Source: Ascidiaceihabitans sp047624005
Lineage (GTDB): Bacteria > Pseudomonadota > Alphaproteobacteria > Rhodobacterales > Rhodobacteraceae
DNA: 17,357 nucleotides
Direction of reading: 5' to 3'
Assembly: GCA_047624005.1 (NCBI GenBank)
Contig: JBLHPE010000046.1
Location: 1-17,357, forward strand
The notes under the pieces: model-generated
Databases searched by the model: none
Told to the model about the DNA's origin: nothing
What the model saw: the letters and a program-made list of their open reading frames with translations, nothing else
In this document: one piece after another, positions 7,721-14,944 of the stretch
Numbering within the stretch: the stretch's first letter is position 1
How the letters are laid out: every line of letters starts with the position of its first letter
Program-made: the position numbers and the translations under genes

Positions 7721-8233
7721 CTATTGATGTGCCTTGATCTGGTCCAACTGCCAGATCGAACGTGTGGATGTCACTTCCGTACGATAGCTTGCATTTTGAT
7801 CGTATGGGTAAACAATCCAGAGTGGACCCTTGCCACGTGGAGACATTTTCGCGCCGTCCATCAAATAAGCAACAATTGGCGCACCTGCTTCGATGCTATC
7901 GTTTGGAATTTCAACGCTATAATCATTTAGAGCAATTGCGCTAAAAGTTTCACCTGTCGCACCTGCGTAGTCCAATACATCCCGTAAATTTACCCCGGTA
8001 AATTCAATTTCGCCCTCAAGCCAAATTGTGGAAGTACGAAACACTTGGGTGTCGAGCGACTTGAGGATATCCAGATCCAGAGTGACCACACCGTCGGCTG
8101 TTTCGTTGTTTAACGCACCTGAAATGGTCAGCAACACAGGACCTGTTGGCGCAGGCAATGTTTCTGCATGCGCTGAAAAAACTGTTAGTGCGGTAGTTGC
8201 AGCAGCGCCGACAAGGGATGTGGCAAGGGACAT
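7721..8233 (-). CDS. Secreted SUOX-fold (molybdopterin oxidoreductase-like) protein without cysteine
   Basis: A 170-residue exported protein. The signal peptide is residues 1-23, ending AHA before ETLPAP. The mature part resembles the small sulfite-oxidase/molybdopterin-binding fold: WLEGEIEFTGVNLRDVLDYA (71-90) is the familiar W.G..F.GV.L.D.L..AG pattern, and GPLWIVYPYD (136-145) and RSIWQLDQI (158-166) are typical of short family members next to signalling genes. The mature protein contains no Cys at all, so the Mo-coordinating cysteine of true sulfite-oxidase enzymes is missing; a redox reaction is unlikely and ligand sensing is plausible. The ATG at 8233 has CTGGAG five bases upstream; an upstream in-frame start near 8293 would bury the signal peptide. 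It directly precedes the hybrid kinase gene (10-base gap). The fold call is from motif memory and moderately sure; the sensor role is inference. Confidence 0.7.
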   Translation of the reverse strand: MSLATSLVGAAATTALTVFSAHAETLPAPTGPVLLTISGALNNETADGVVTLDLDILKSLDTQVFRTSTIWLEGEIEFTGVNLRDVLDYAGATGETFSAIALNDYSVEIPNDSIEAGAPIVAYLMDGAKMSPRGKGPLWIVYPYDQNASYRTEVTSTRSIWQLDQIKAHQ

Positions 8234-8313
8234 GGTAACTCCAGTTTGGATCAATCTTGAGGATGATCTATCTGGTTCGTGTCTTAATACCAATCGAGCA
8301 TGGGGGTAGCTGA

Positions 8314-8329
8314 CTATACTTTAGTATAG
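8314..8329. promoter_or_regulatory. Perfect AT-rich inverted repeat between algX and the sensor pair
   Basis: CTATACTTTAGTATAG is a perfect inverted repeat (7-bp arms around two bases) in the 132-base gap after algX and 80 bases before the SUOX-like gene. Each arm contains a TATACT/TATAGT hexamer that resembles a -10 box on the minus strand, but no good -35 box is found 16-18 bases upstream. It could be an operator or a promoter with a dyad; there is no T tract, so a terminator is unlikely. Confidence 0.35.
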
Positions 8330-8365
8330 CCCTCTGATGTTGCCTCCAGATATGAAGTCTTTGGG

Positions 8366-9679
8366 TTACTTGAAAAATCTAATGTTTGCAGACTCTTGGG
8401 TGGTTGCACCTTTCAAACGTAGTTTGAGTTTTACAATTTTGTTGTTTGGTAAACCGTTCAACGCCAATGCCCAACGATTGTTGCGTAATTGGGCCGCAAC
8501 ACGATCTGTTTTTTCTAACTTCATGCGTGTTGAAGCTCCTTTGGTATCGAACAGTTCAATCACGAGTTGGCCTGATGTTGTTTTGGCGGTTTCGATTTCC
8601 AATGCGGCCAAACCCGCAGTAGAAAAGCTGTGTTCCAATGTCGTCCATTTGTCGCCAACCGCTGTTCTCAATCCATCACTTTGCGGTGTCGCATTATAGG
8701 TCAACAAAGCCCCTAATATTTGACGCAACCCTGCAACACGGGTCAATGGGGTCGAATAGGGGGCCTCCCAAACGACTGTTTTAAAACGACCATCTTTCAT
8801 TGCACCGTTGCGAATAAACGTTTCCATTGCGCCTGCCAATCCACCGCCTGTAACTGAATAGTTTTCGACGGTTGCATCCATTACAAAGGATAGCGCATCG
8901 GCGACTTGATAGGCGTCACGTTGGTAGCGGTCAGAGAAACTGGTGCCAACCAATGCGATTGCGTCTTCGCTTTCCGTATCCGCGAACAATGATGCCACTG
9001 ACCCTTTCTGGGCATATTGTGGAGAAGGAACGGTTTCGATTTTGGGACGTGTTCCGCAGGTAGCCTTGACCACACCAGCTAGGGATCCTTTTTCCTCATA
9101 AGTTTGAGAGGCATTAATCGTTGATATTGTATCTTTGACAGGTGTTTGGTCGATTGCCGCTTTCAAATGAGCGACCGAAATAGCCGCACCCATAGGCGAC
9201 CAATGCGTGTCGCGTGCGAAATAGTAGGAACTCGCGATTTGACCATGGGCAAGCTTGGACAGATCAGGTGAGATAATACCGGCGGAATTAAGTGAAGTAA
9301 TGTACGCGCTAAACCCATCCTGCAAATCAGTCAGGCTGAAATCATCCGGCAGTTTCATTTGGTTGAGCGCATCGGCTGGGACAAACAATGGGCGGGGTGG
9401 GGCGGCCAAAACTACCAGTTTAGCGCCGTGTTTTTCGAACTCTGCGTTGATGCTGCGCCACAGGGCGGTTACTTCGTCCGTAACCTCGAAATTTAACTTG
9501 AGTTGATCATGTCCGATGATCCAACCGCTTGCTGCGTCCGAATAGAAGGGGCCGCGCTTTTGGTATTTCTTTGGTAGTTGCGTTTTCTCGCTTAATTCAG
9601 CGCAATACGGTTTTGCAAACACACCACTTGTGCAAGCTACGGCAGTTGCCAGGGTCATGCTGGTTAAAAGGGATTTCAT
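8366..9679 (-). CDS. algX: Alginate O-acetyltransferase AlgX, SGNH plus CBM-like domain
   Basis: A 437-residue periplasmic protein (Pseudomonas AlgX: 474). The signal peptide is about residues 1-22, ending VFA before KPYCAEL. The SGNH-like acetyltransferase domain has the DxH motif ARDTHWSPMG (D157, H159) and the serine motif LVGTSFSDRY (S247), the triad that in Pseudomonas AlgX moves acetyl groups onto the polymer. C26 and C208 could form the N-terminal-domain disulfide. Residues about 342-437 are beta-rich and match the position of the carbohydrate-binding module, which separates AlgX from AlgJ. The start ATG overlaps the algJ stop as ATGA, showing tight coupling, with AAGGAAA upstream. In Pseudomonas AlgX also bridges synthesis and export via AlgK, which is not seen here. 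It closes the algEFIJX block. Confidence 0.87.
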   Translation of the reverse strand: MKSLLTSMTLATAVACTSGVFAKPYCAELSEKTQLPKKYQKRGPFYSDAASGWIIGHDQLKLNFEVTDEVTALWRSINAEFEKHGAKLVVLAAPPRPLFVPADALNQMKLPDDFSLTDLQDGFSAYITSLNSAGIISPDLSKLAHGQIASSYYFARDTHWSPMGAAISVAHLKAAIDQTPVKDTISTINASQTYEEKGSLAGVVKATCGTRPKIETVPSPQYAQKGSVASLFADTESEDAIALVGTSFSDRYQRDAYQVADALSFVMDATVENYSVTGGGLAGAMETFIRNGAMKDGRFKTVVWEAPYSTPLTRVAGLRQILGALLTYNATPQSDGLRTAVGDKWTTLEHSFSTAGLAALEIETAKTTSGQLVIELFDTKGASTRMKLEKTDRVAAQLRNNRWALALNGLPNNKIVKLKLRLKGATTQESANIRFFK

Positions 9680-10725
9680 CGGGCTATTTCCTTTGATGTG
9701 TAGCGGATTGGGATTTCCCAGATAACGAGTTTGGGGGTTTCATTTCGAAAGGTGTCAGAGGCCAAAAATGCACGCATCGGCGCGAATGGACCTTGGCCTT
9801 CGGCTGCGAAATTTAGGACGTCAGCGCCTAATGCGTCTTGGAGAAACCCAAGAAAGTTCCAGTCAGATTTCGCACTAAAACTGGTGCCGACCAATGCCAC
9901 GTCGACAGACGCGTCATCAAACAAACCACCTTCGGTTTGAATCGTGGTTGTAAAGTTATCGATGTATTGCTGGGCGGGACCAATGGCTTTTCGGAAGGAA
10001 CCTGTTGGAACAAATTGTAAAAGATCACCGTCAAACTGTTTTGAAGGCCCTTGGACTGTTGTGACGGACACGGATGTTAAGGGAACATCTAGACCAGCAT
10101 GGTGGGCTGCGACCAATTTTGCGACGGCTTTGCTGCCGTGAGGAGACCAGTGTGTGTCGTCTTTTAAGAACCCATGACCTGCATTCTTTAAGGAGCGTAG
10201 TGTGTCTGTTGCATCAATTGCTGTGACGCCTCGTAAGACCAAAAGAGAGAGCAGATATTGGCGACGTGTTTCAACCTCAACAGGCCGCACGAATGACAGA
10301 TGTTCTGCATAAACATCTGCTTTGTCGGGAACCAATACTGGGATTAGTGTGATGTCATTCTCTTCCAACAGCGCCTGAATCTGGGCGATTTCATCCGCTG
10401 CGTCAGCGAGGTTGTGGTGAAAATTTGGTTCGACTTCAAACTCTTCTGAAGTAAACAGCCAGCCATCTTCGCCGACGAGCGCGCCAGATTTCGCTTGTCC
10501 AAAAACCGCATACTTTATTGCACTCATTGCAGCGACGGCATGGATGTTCAGCGGATTCTTCTTGTCAAAGTCGGCTTCATAAATGGATTGCAGTGATCCG
10601 TCGATTGCGCTTGAAAAACGGGTTGGCATTTCGACCTGCATATGGGTGCCTAGGCCAACACCTGCCAAGGTATATACGAACCCCATTGAAACGAGCAGCT
10701 GTGCTTTGTCGCTTAGAACTAACAT
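9676..10725 (-). CDS. algJ: Alginate O-acetyltransferase AlgJ
   Basis: A 349-residue SGNH-like protein anchored by an N-terminal hydrophobic helix (about residues 8-27), acting on the periplasmic face. It is thought to take acetyl groups passed through AlgI and hand them on to AlgX. The motif KDDTHWSPHGS holds D190 and H192, and ALVGTSFSAK holds S282, so the catalytic triad is intact. It lacks the C-terminal carbohydrate-binding extension of AlgX, which supports AlgJ. The ATG at 10725 has AAGGAG seven bases upstream and follows algI by 11 bases. An open frame continues upstream to 10956 but lies wholly inside algI and has no binding site. Its stop overlaps the algX start. Pseudomonas AlgJ is 391 residues, so this one is compact. 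Confidence 0.87.
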   Translation of the reverse strand: MLVLSDKAQLLVSMGFVYTLAGVGLGTHMQVEMPTRFSSAIDGSLQSIYEADFDKKNPLNIHAVAAMSAIKYAVFGQAKSGALVGEDGWLFTSEEFEVEPNFHHNLADAADEIAQIQALLEENDITLIPVLVPDKADVYAEHLSFVRPVEVETRRQYLLSLLVLRGVTAIDATDTLRSLKNAGHGFLKDDTHWSPHGSKAVAKLVAAHHAGLDVPLTSVSVTTVQGPSKQFDGDLLQFVPTGSFRKAIGPAQQYIDNFTTTIQTEGGLFDDASVDVALVGTSFSAKSDWNFLGFLQDALGADVLNFAAEGQGPFAPMRAFLASDTFRNETPKLVIWEIPIRYTSKEIAR

Positions 10726-10736
10726 TTTGGGGCTCC

Positions 10737-12134
10737 TTAGAATTGGAAGTAAAGAAAGGGTGAATGGGATTGGGCGAGCAACGCGATGCATGCCATACTC
10801 ATAAGCGTGAGGTTCGAGGCGAGACGCAGTGTGTCCGGTGTGTTTTGGGCCAAGGCTGCAAACCGCTGTCCGTAGACCGAGATCACACCACCAAAAATCA
10901 ATGCTGTGATTTCTGTTGGTTGGATTTGCCAAGCCATCGTGTTTGATAAGGACCAACCATTAAGACCAGCCATTGCCGCATAGATGTTCAGTGCTTCTGC
11001 TACAGTGCTGGCACGAAACATTACCCAACCAATGATGACCAAGATCATAGTCATAGGCCATGCGATCAAAGCAGGCCAAACGCTGGATTGTGATTTGGCA
11101 CCCAATGCACGCTCGATAGCGAGCCAGAGGCCATGCCATGCGCCCCAAAGTATGAAGGTCCAATTGGCCCCGTGCCACAGCCCACCCAACACCATCGTCA
11201 GTGACAGATTGACGTAAGTACGTGCTGCTCCACGTCGGTTGCCACCTAAAGGTAGGTACAGATAATCGCGTAGCCACAGCGACAGGCTAATGTGCCAGCG
11301 ACGCCAAAACTCGGTTATGGAGCGGCTTGAATAAGGGGCATCAAAGTTCTCGATAAACTGGAAACCAATCATCAAACCCAATCCGATCGCCATTGCTGAA
11401 TAACCGGCAAAGTCGAAAAGTAGCTGAACTGAATAGGCGAGGGCGCCCAACCATGCCTCAGTCCCTCTTGGGTTGGTGGTCGCAAAAACACGATCTGCCA
11501 ATGGGGCAACGTTGTCTGCGACCAACAATTTCATGGCCAAGCCTTGGGCAAATCGGCCAATGCCTTGGACAAATTTAGCGGGTGTGTGGGTACGATGTTC
11601 AAACTGACCCGCTAAGTCTTTATAACGTAGGACAGGGCCTGCGATCAGTTGCGGGAACAATGATCCAAAGGCAAGAAAATCAACCAAGTTGCGGGCAGGC
11701 GGGGCGTCTTTGCGTGCAACATCTATGATGTAGCTGATCGATTGAAAGGTATGAAAACTGATACCAATCGGCAGGATGATTGCAGGTACAGTTATGTCTG
11801 CCCCTCCCATCGCAATCGACAGATCACTAAGGCCGGACATCGCAAACATCGTGTATTTGAAGTAGCCTAAAACCATTAGGTCAAATGTGACACCTAACCT
11901 GACGGCCCAAGTTCTGATCTGTTCGCTTGTCGTTTTGTAGGCAACATGAGCGGCAAGATAACTGATCACGGACATGCCGAAAACGACGGCTAAATAATCA
12001 AGACGCCACCAGCCGTAAAATGCATAGCTGCCGATTAAGATCATTACGGATCGGGCCGATTTCGGCACAGAATAATACAGCGTCAAAAACAGAGGTAAAA
12101 AGCCGAAAACGAAGATGGAGCTAGAAAAAATCAT
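10737..12134 (-). CDS. algI: Membrane-bound O-acyltransferase AlgI
   Basis: A 465-residue polytopic inner-membrane MBOAT protein that moves acetyl groups from a cytosolic donor to the periplasmic alginate acetylation machinery. The MBOAT signatures are RSITEFWRRWHISLSLWLRD (271-290), YLYLPLGGNRRG (291-302) and GGLWHGANWTFILWG (317-331); H321 matches the catalytic histidine of Pseudomonas AlgI. The N-terminus MIFSSSIFVFGFLPLFL is typical of the AlgI/DltB group. The ATG at 12134 is preceded by AAGGACTGCGTC. It lies 24 bases after algF and 11 before algJ. MBOAT plus SGNH pairs also acetylate other polymers (cellulose, peptidoglycan), but algF, algE, alg8 and alg44 beside it fix the alginate assignment. 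It is somewhat shorter than Pseudomonas AlgI (520), apparently at the C-terminus. Confidence 0.92.
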   Translation of the reverse strand: MIFSSSIFVFGFLPLFLTLYYSVPKSARSVMILIGSYAFYGWWRLDYLAVVFGMSVISYLAAHVAYKTTSEQIRTWAVRLGVTFDLMVLGYFKYTMFAMSGLSDLSIAMGGADITVPAIILPIGISFHTFQSISYIIDVARKDAPPARNLVDFLAFGSLFPQLIAGPVLRYKDLAGQFEHRTHTPAKFVQGIGRFAQGLAMKLLVADNVAPLADRVFATTNPRGTEAWLGALAYSVQLLFDFAGYSAMAIGLGLMIGFQFIENFDAPYSSRSITEFWRRWHISLSLWLRDYLYLPLGGNRRGAARTYVNLSLTMVLGGLWHGANWTFILWGAWHGLWLAIERALGAKSQSSVWPALIAWPMTMILVIIGWVMFRASTVAEALNIYAAMAGLNGWSLSNTMAWQIQPTEITALIFGGVISVYGQRFAALAQNTPDTLRLASNLTLMSMACIALLAQSHSPFLYFQF

Positions 12135-12158
12135 GACGCAGTCCTTTGGTGACGTTGG

Positions 12159-12755
12159 CTACTTGGCCAACGGTGCGAATTCGTTCTCGACGAGGCGAAC
12201 ACCATTTACATCCGCGATGAAGCTGATGTTTTGTCCGCGCTGTAGCACAACATCAAACGTCGCAAGCGGGGTGCTTTGGCCCTTTTTAAAAACGCCCAAA
12301 TTGATCGCAACTGGATTGACTTCGCGCAGACCGGATGTGGCTGGGTCGACATCTTCGATCACACCGACTGAACCGTCAGCCAAACGCAATTCAAGCGCTG
12401 CTTTCGTGCCATTCACTAGAAACAACGAAACTTTTGATTGACGTGTCCGTTTCGCTTCATCGATTGTTTGAAACGTCCCATCTGCCGTGCGCAAGATCGA
12501 GGTATAAGTTCCGGCATCAACGTCACTGAGTTGAGCAGCGGAAACCGGGATGTATTTGTCAGTAATGTCTGCAGTTAAGTCAAATTTGTACCCAGCAAAT
12601 ATTGCACTGTTTTTATAGTCAAAGCCTACGAAACGTACAAAACTTACATCGTTCGGCAATGCTTCGGCGTATAGGCTGTCATCATCGGCAAACACTGGAT
12701 TGGTCGTCAGTAAGTAAGTTGCAAGAAGTTTGGCTAATAAGTTAATGTTTTTCAT
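12159..12755 (-). CDS. algF: Alginate O-acetylation protein AlgF
   Basis: A 198-residue secreted protein (Pseudomonas AlgF: 216). The signal peptide is residues 1-23 (NPVFA before DDDSLYAEAL). The mature protein is beta-rich: an N-terminal stretch LPNDVSFVRFVGFD followed by two beta-sandwich-like halves, as in AlgF. AlgF is needed for O-acetylation and is thought to link AlgJ and AlgX rather than to catalyse. The ATG at 12755 has AAGGAC upstream; the open frame extends to 12887 but lies inside algE and has no signal peptide there. The gap to algE is 11 bases, so it is in the same operon. Sequence conservation of AlgF is low in general, so the call rests on size, the signal peptide, the N-terminal pattern and the position between algE and algI. 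Confidence 0.8.
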   Translation of the reverse strand: MKNINLLAKLLATYLLTTNPVFADDDSLYAEALPNDVSFVRFVGFDYKNSAIFAGYKFDLTADITDKYIPVSAAQLSDVDAGTYTSILRTADGTFQTIDEAKRTRQSKVSLFLVNGTKAALELRLADGSVGVIEDVDPATSGLREVNPVAINLGVFKKGQSTPLATFDVVLQRGQNISFIADVNGVRLVENEFAPLAK

Positions 12756-12766
12756 GGTAAATGTCC

Positions 12767-14020
12767 TTAGAACGAAACTGTCATGCGCATGTAGACGCGT
12801 GTTGCAGAAGATTGATCGACGAACGCAGGTCCGGGGTTGAAATGCCCGACGCCAAATTCGACTTTGGATTTTTTGTTGGGGCGCCATGCACCAACAAGAC
12901 TAATTTCTGTGCCCAAAAAGGCTGAGTTACCAGTTGTCGCACCTTGGAGACGTGCATTTGGACCGACGGTGGATTTTTTAAGTTGCCCGTAAACATGCAG
13001 TCCCAGATCCAGCGAAATTTTACGGGATGGTCGGATGCCTATTGCAACTGATCCAACGGCCAAGTTGGTAAGGTCGGGTTGAAACGCATAGCCGTAGCGG
13101 TGGACCTGCGTTTGACCTTTGTTGTATGTTTTATTGCTTTGAATGCCGGACTGACGATAGCCTTCGGTGGCTGCGGCAAAACCGAACATAACTTGTGGGT
13201 TCATCTGGCTTCTTCCGAATTTATGAAGGGTGCGTAAATCTGCGCCAAAGCCAATTCTTTTACCGTTTGCGACATCGCCGGCAACCACACCAACGTTCAA
13301 TTCATATGAAAAACGCTGAGAGACAGCTGCGTTGGCGTATCCTGTCAGATGGAACCGTGTGTCCTCATCACGGTTCTCAATCAAAGCCAATGCGCCGTAG
13401 CTAATTTTGTTCTTTACGCGGCCATGATGCGCCATCAGGTAAGATGAAGCGTCGTCATCGATGGCTTTGATTACAGCAAATTCTATCACACGATCTGTGG
13501 TCTTATGACCGTAGTGAATGCCATCAACAGCAGCGTCAGCACTCCATTTATTAAGGTCAGAGAAACGCAACCTGCCAAATGTTACACGTGCGTTTGGAGA
13601 CACTTTTAAAGAAACAAAAGCCTCCTTGGTGGTCCAGCGCGAAGTCATTTCATATGAACGGATATGGGTGTTTTTTGAGCGTGCATCCAGTTCGCCGTGC
13701 CCAAAAGCGATCATGCCGCGGCCAAGATCCGCGCGACCTACAAAACCTAAATACAAGGCGCTTTCTGCATTGCGATCATCAACATCGTCGTCGCGACGTC
13801 TGTTGCGCTCGTCTTGAAAACGCAAGCTGGTATAAAGCGAATAGGACAAACGTTGCCCGATTGATTGCTTTGTTTTCTTACGCTTTTCAGCATCAAAAAC
13901 CATTGATGCCAGTAAAGGTTTGGTCTTTTTTGGGCCAGCATTGCTGATTTGAGGTGCAAGAATTGCAGCACCAAGGACCGTGATTGTGGCACAATGTACC
14001 ATTCGTTTACTTATCTTCAT
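12767..14020 (-). CDS. algE: Outer-membrane alginate export porin AlgE
   Basis: A 417-residue beta-barrel protein of the alginate_export family (Pseudomonas AlgE: 490). The signal peptide is residues 1-28 (PQISNA before GPKK). The family stretch VTFGRLRFSDLNKWSADAAV lies at 146-165, SAFLGTEISLVGAWRP at 366-381, alternating strands run throughout, and the C-terminus MRMTVSF ends in Phe as outer-membrane barrels do. An Arg/Asp-rich section (71-83, DERNRRRDDDVDDRN) probably lies in a loop or turn. ATG 14020 is chosen: it begins the signal peptide and has GAGG both 3 and about 9 bases upstream; a GTG at 14035 is the alternative. It is the first clear alg gene of the transcription unit. AlgK, the usual lipoprotein partner, is not adjacent. 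Shorter than Pseudomonas AlgE, probably by trimmed loops. Confidence 0.85.
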   Translation of the reverse strand: MKISKRMVHCATITVLGAAILAPQISNAGPKKTKPLLASMVFDAEKRKKTKQSIGQRLSYSLYTSLRFQDERNRRRDDDVDDRNAESALYLGFVGRADLGRGMIAFGHGELDARSKNTHIRSYEMTSRWTTKEAFVSLKVSPNARVTFGRLRFSDLNKWSADAAVDGIHYGHKTTDRVIEFAVIKAIDDDASSYLMAHHGRVKNKISYGALALIENRDEDTRFHLTGYANAAVSQRFSYELNVGVVAGDVANGKRIGFGADLRTLHKFGRSQMNPQVMFGFAAATEGYRQSGIQSNKTYNKGQTQVHRYGYAFQPDLTNLAVGSVAIGIRPSRKISLDLGLHVYGQLKKSTVGPNARLQGATTGNSAFLGTEISLVGAWRPNKKSKVEFGVGHFNPGPAFVDQSSATRVYMRMTVSF

Positions 14021-14095
14021 TTCCTCAAGCCTCACACTGAAAGGGATGAATGATAGATACCGGTGAACGAGGATTGGGGGCAGACCCGCAAAGGG

Positions 14096-14350
14096 CTACA
14101 GCTTGAGCAATTTGCTTAGATTGCCTATACTTTTGAGTAGACGACGATAAGGGCCGTTCATTTCATTCGAAGTTTGAAGTCTTTGGTATGCATCTGTCAA
14201 GGAATAGCCTTCCTCGGTAACTTCTGCGTCGCCTGACCCAACCCTAGATTGGAAACGCGTGCGGTGCAGATCAAAGGACCTGACTGTTCCGAAAAGAGGG
14301 TTGCCTCTGCGGATCGTCATCACTGTCTTTTCAAACCCGATCAAGAGCCA
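14096..14350 (-). pseudogene. Unrecognised gene fragment, probably cut by the IS remnant
   Basis: A minus-strand frame ending in TAG at 14096, 75 bases before algE and in the same direction. It reads through ATG 14320 (MTIRRGNPLFGTVRSFDL) to LLKSIGNLSKLLKL at the end, with codon use that looks coding. No ribosome binding site precedes ATG 14320, and the frame stays open into the transposase remnant on the other strand, so I read it as the 3' part of a larger gene whose 5' end was removed by the IS. I do not recognise the family. It could instead be a complete 74-residue protein starting at 14320. Being co-directional with algE, it may have been the first gene of the alginate transcription unit. 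Confidence 0.35.
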
Positions 14351-14585
14351 CGACCCACTACAACCATCAACGCTTCCACGAGAGCCTAAACAACGTGACA
14401 CCCGCCGACGTCTACTTCGGCCGCGACAAAGCCATTCTACAACAACGTGAAAGGATCAAACGAAAGACACTCAAAGCGCGACGCTTGCATCACAGACAGC
14501 ACGCCGCATAATCAAACCAACCAGATGAGCCGAACTCTCTCTTAGCTTAAGCTGCCATTGGTTCCAAAAACCTTGACGACGGACA
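14350..14585 (+). mobile_element. 3' remnant of an IS3-family insertion sequence
   Basis: The transposase tail at 14356-14511 is followed by about 74 bases that end in TTGACGACGGACA, a plausible terminal repeat ending in CA (14573-14585). The left end and all upstream transposase codons are missing. The left limit is where transposase-like codons begin and is approximate. No matching inverted repeat or target duplication is seen, in keeping with a deletion derivative. Confidence 0.55.
14356..14511 (+). pseudogene. Transposase (IS3 family, rve integrase) C-terminal fragment
   Basis: Fifty-one codons plus TAA encode HYNHQRFHESLNNVTPADVY followed by FGRDKAILQQRERIKRK and end in HHRQHAA. This is the typical C-terminal end of the DDE integrase domain of IS3-family OrfB transposases (YNHxRxHxSL, then a basic tail). 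The catalytic core with its three acidic residues is absent and no start precedes it, so it is inactive. The fragment abuts the truncated minus-strand gene ending at 14096. Confidence 0.85.
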
Positions 14586-14933
14586 ACGGTGGATTGACTA
14601 ACATCTCATCATGTTACGCTGATTGCCGGCTTTCTAGTGCATCTTCGCTTAAGGATTTCACACTCTCTCTCGCAAACGATCCTGCGGAGATTGAAGATCT
14701 TTGTGTTCGCTTTTTGTTCTTCTGTAGGGTAACTTGCCAAATAGAGCATGTAACGGACTTGCGTTTCGTCTGTCGCGTCGCCCCACAATTTGAAAAATGG
14801 AGATGTTGGAATGACGGCTGCTTCAATCGGCCCTAAAGTTGTGATGTCTGGGCTGAGCTGCTGCCAGTGCCTATTTGCAATTCCCAATATTGCGAAGAAG
14901 TATTCCCATCAAGCGAACAGGAGAACGAGGACG
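14586..14933. other. Gene-poor, probably decayed stretch left of the topoisomerase gene
   Basis: Between the IS remnant and the topoisomerase start no intact gene is supported. The best candidates are the broken minus-strand frame ending at 14609 and plus-strand frames that look like its shadows. No tRNA, terminator or repeat array is evident. It reads like degraded accessory DNA. Confidence 0.5.
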
Positions 14934-14944
14934 ATGCGGTACAT
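14609..14944 (-). pseudogene. Possible decayed small membrane-protein gene with in-frame stop
   Basis: On the minus strand ATG 14944 reads MYRIVLVLLFA, then TGA (14909-14911), then WEYFFAILGIANRHWQQLSP and about 80 further residues including SPFFKLWGDATDETQVRYML to a stop at 14609. If the TGA is ignored, the two parts join into one hydrophobic N-terminal helix followed by a soluble part, which suggests a small membrane protein broken by one nonsense mutation. There is no good ribosome binding site and I recognise no family. The segment overlaps a plus-strand small frame next to the topoisomerase, so chance is possible. Confidence 0.25.

Noticed and set aside
8234..8293. Longer start for the SUOX-like protein
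   Set aside because: The extra 20 residues are polar and would precede a clean signal peptide; ATG 8233 has CTGGAG five bases upstream.
9613..9679. Lipoprotein signal in AlgX (TAVAC near residue 16)
   Set aside because: The residues before the Cys do not fit a lipobox well, and a clear signal peptidase I site follows at VFA; known AlgX is a soluble periplasmic protein.
10726..10956. Upstream extension of the algJ frame to 10956
   Set aside because: It lies wholly inside algI, has no binding site and would put 77 non-hydrophobic residues before the membrane anchor; ATG 10725 has AAGGAG at good spacing.
12115..12441. Long plus-strand open frames inside the alg genes (also 2406-2750, 6899-7294, 13579-13947)
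   Set aside because: They lie antisense to well-supported genes, have no binding sites and read as low-complexity shadows.
12756..12887. Upstream extension of the algF frame
   Set aside because: It lies inside the algE 3' end and would bury the signal peptide that starts at ATG 12755.
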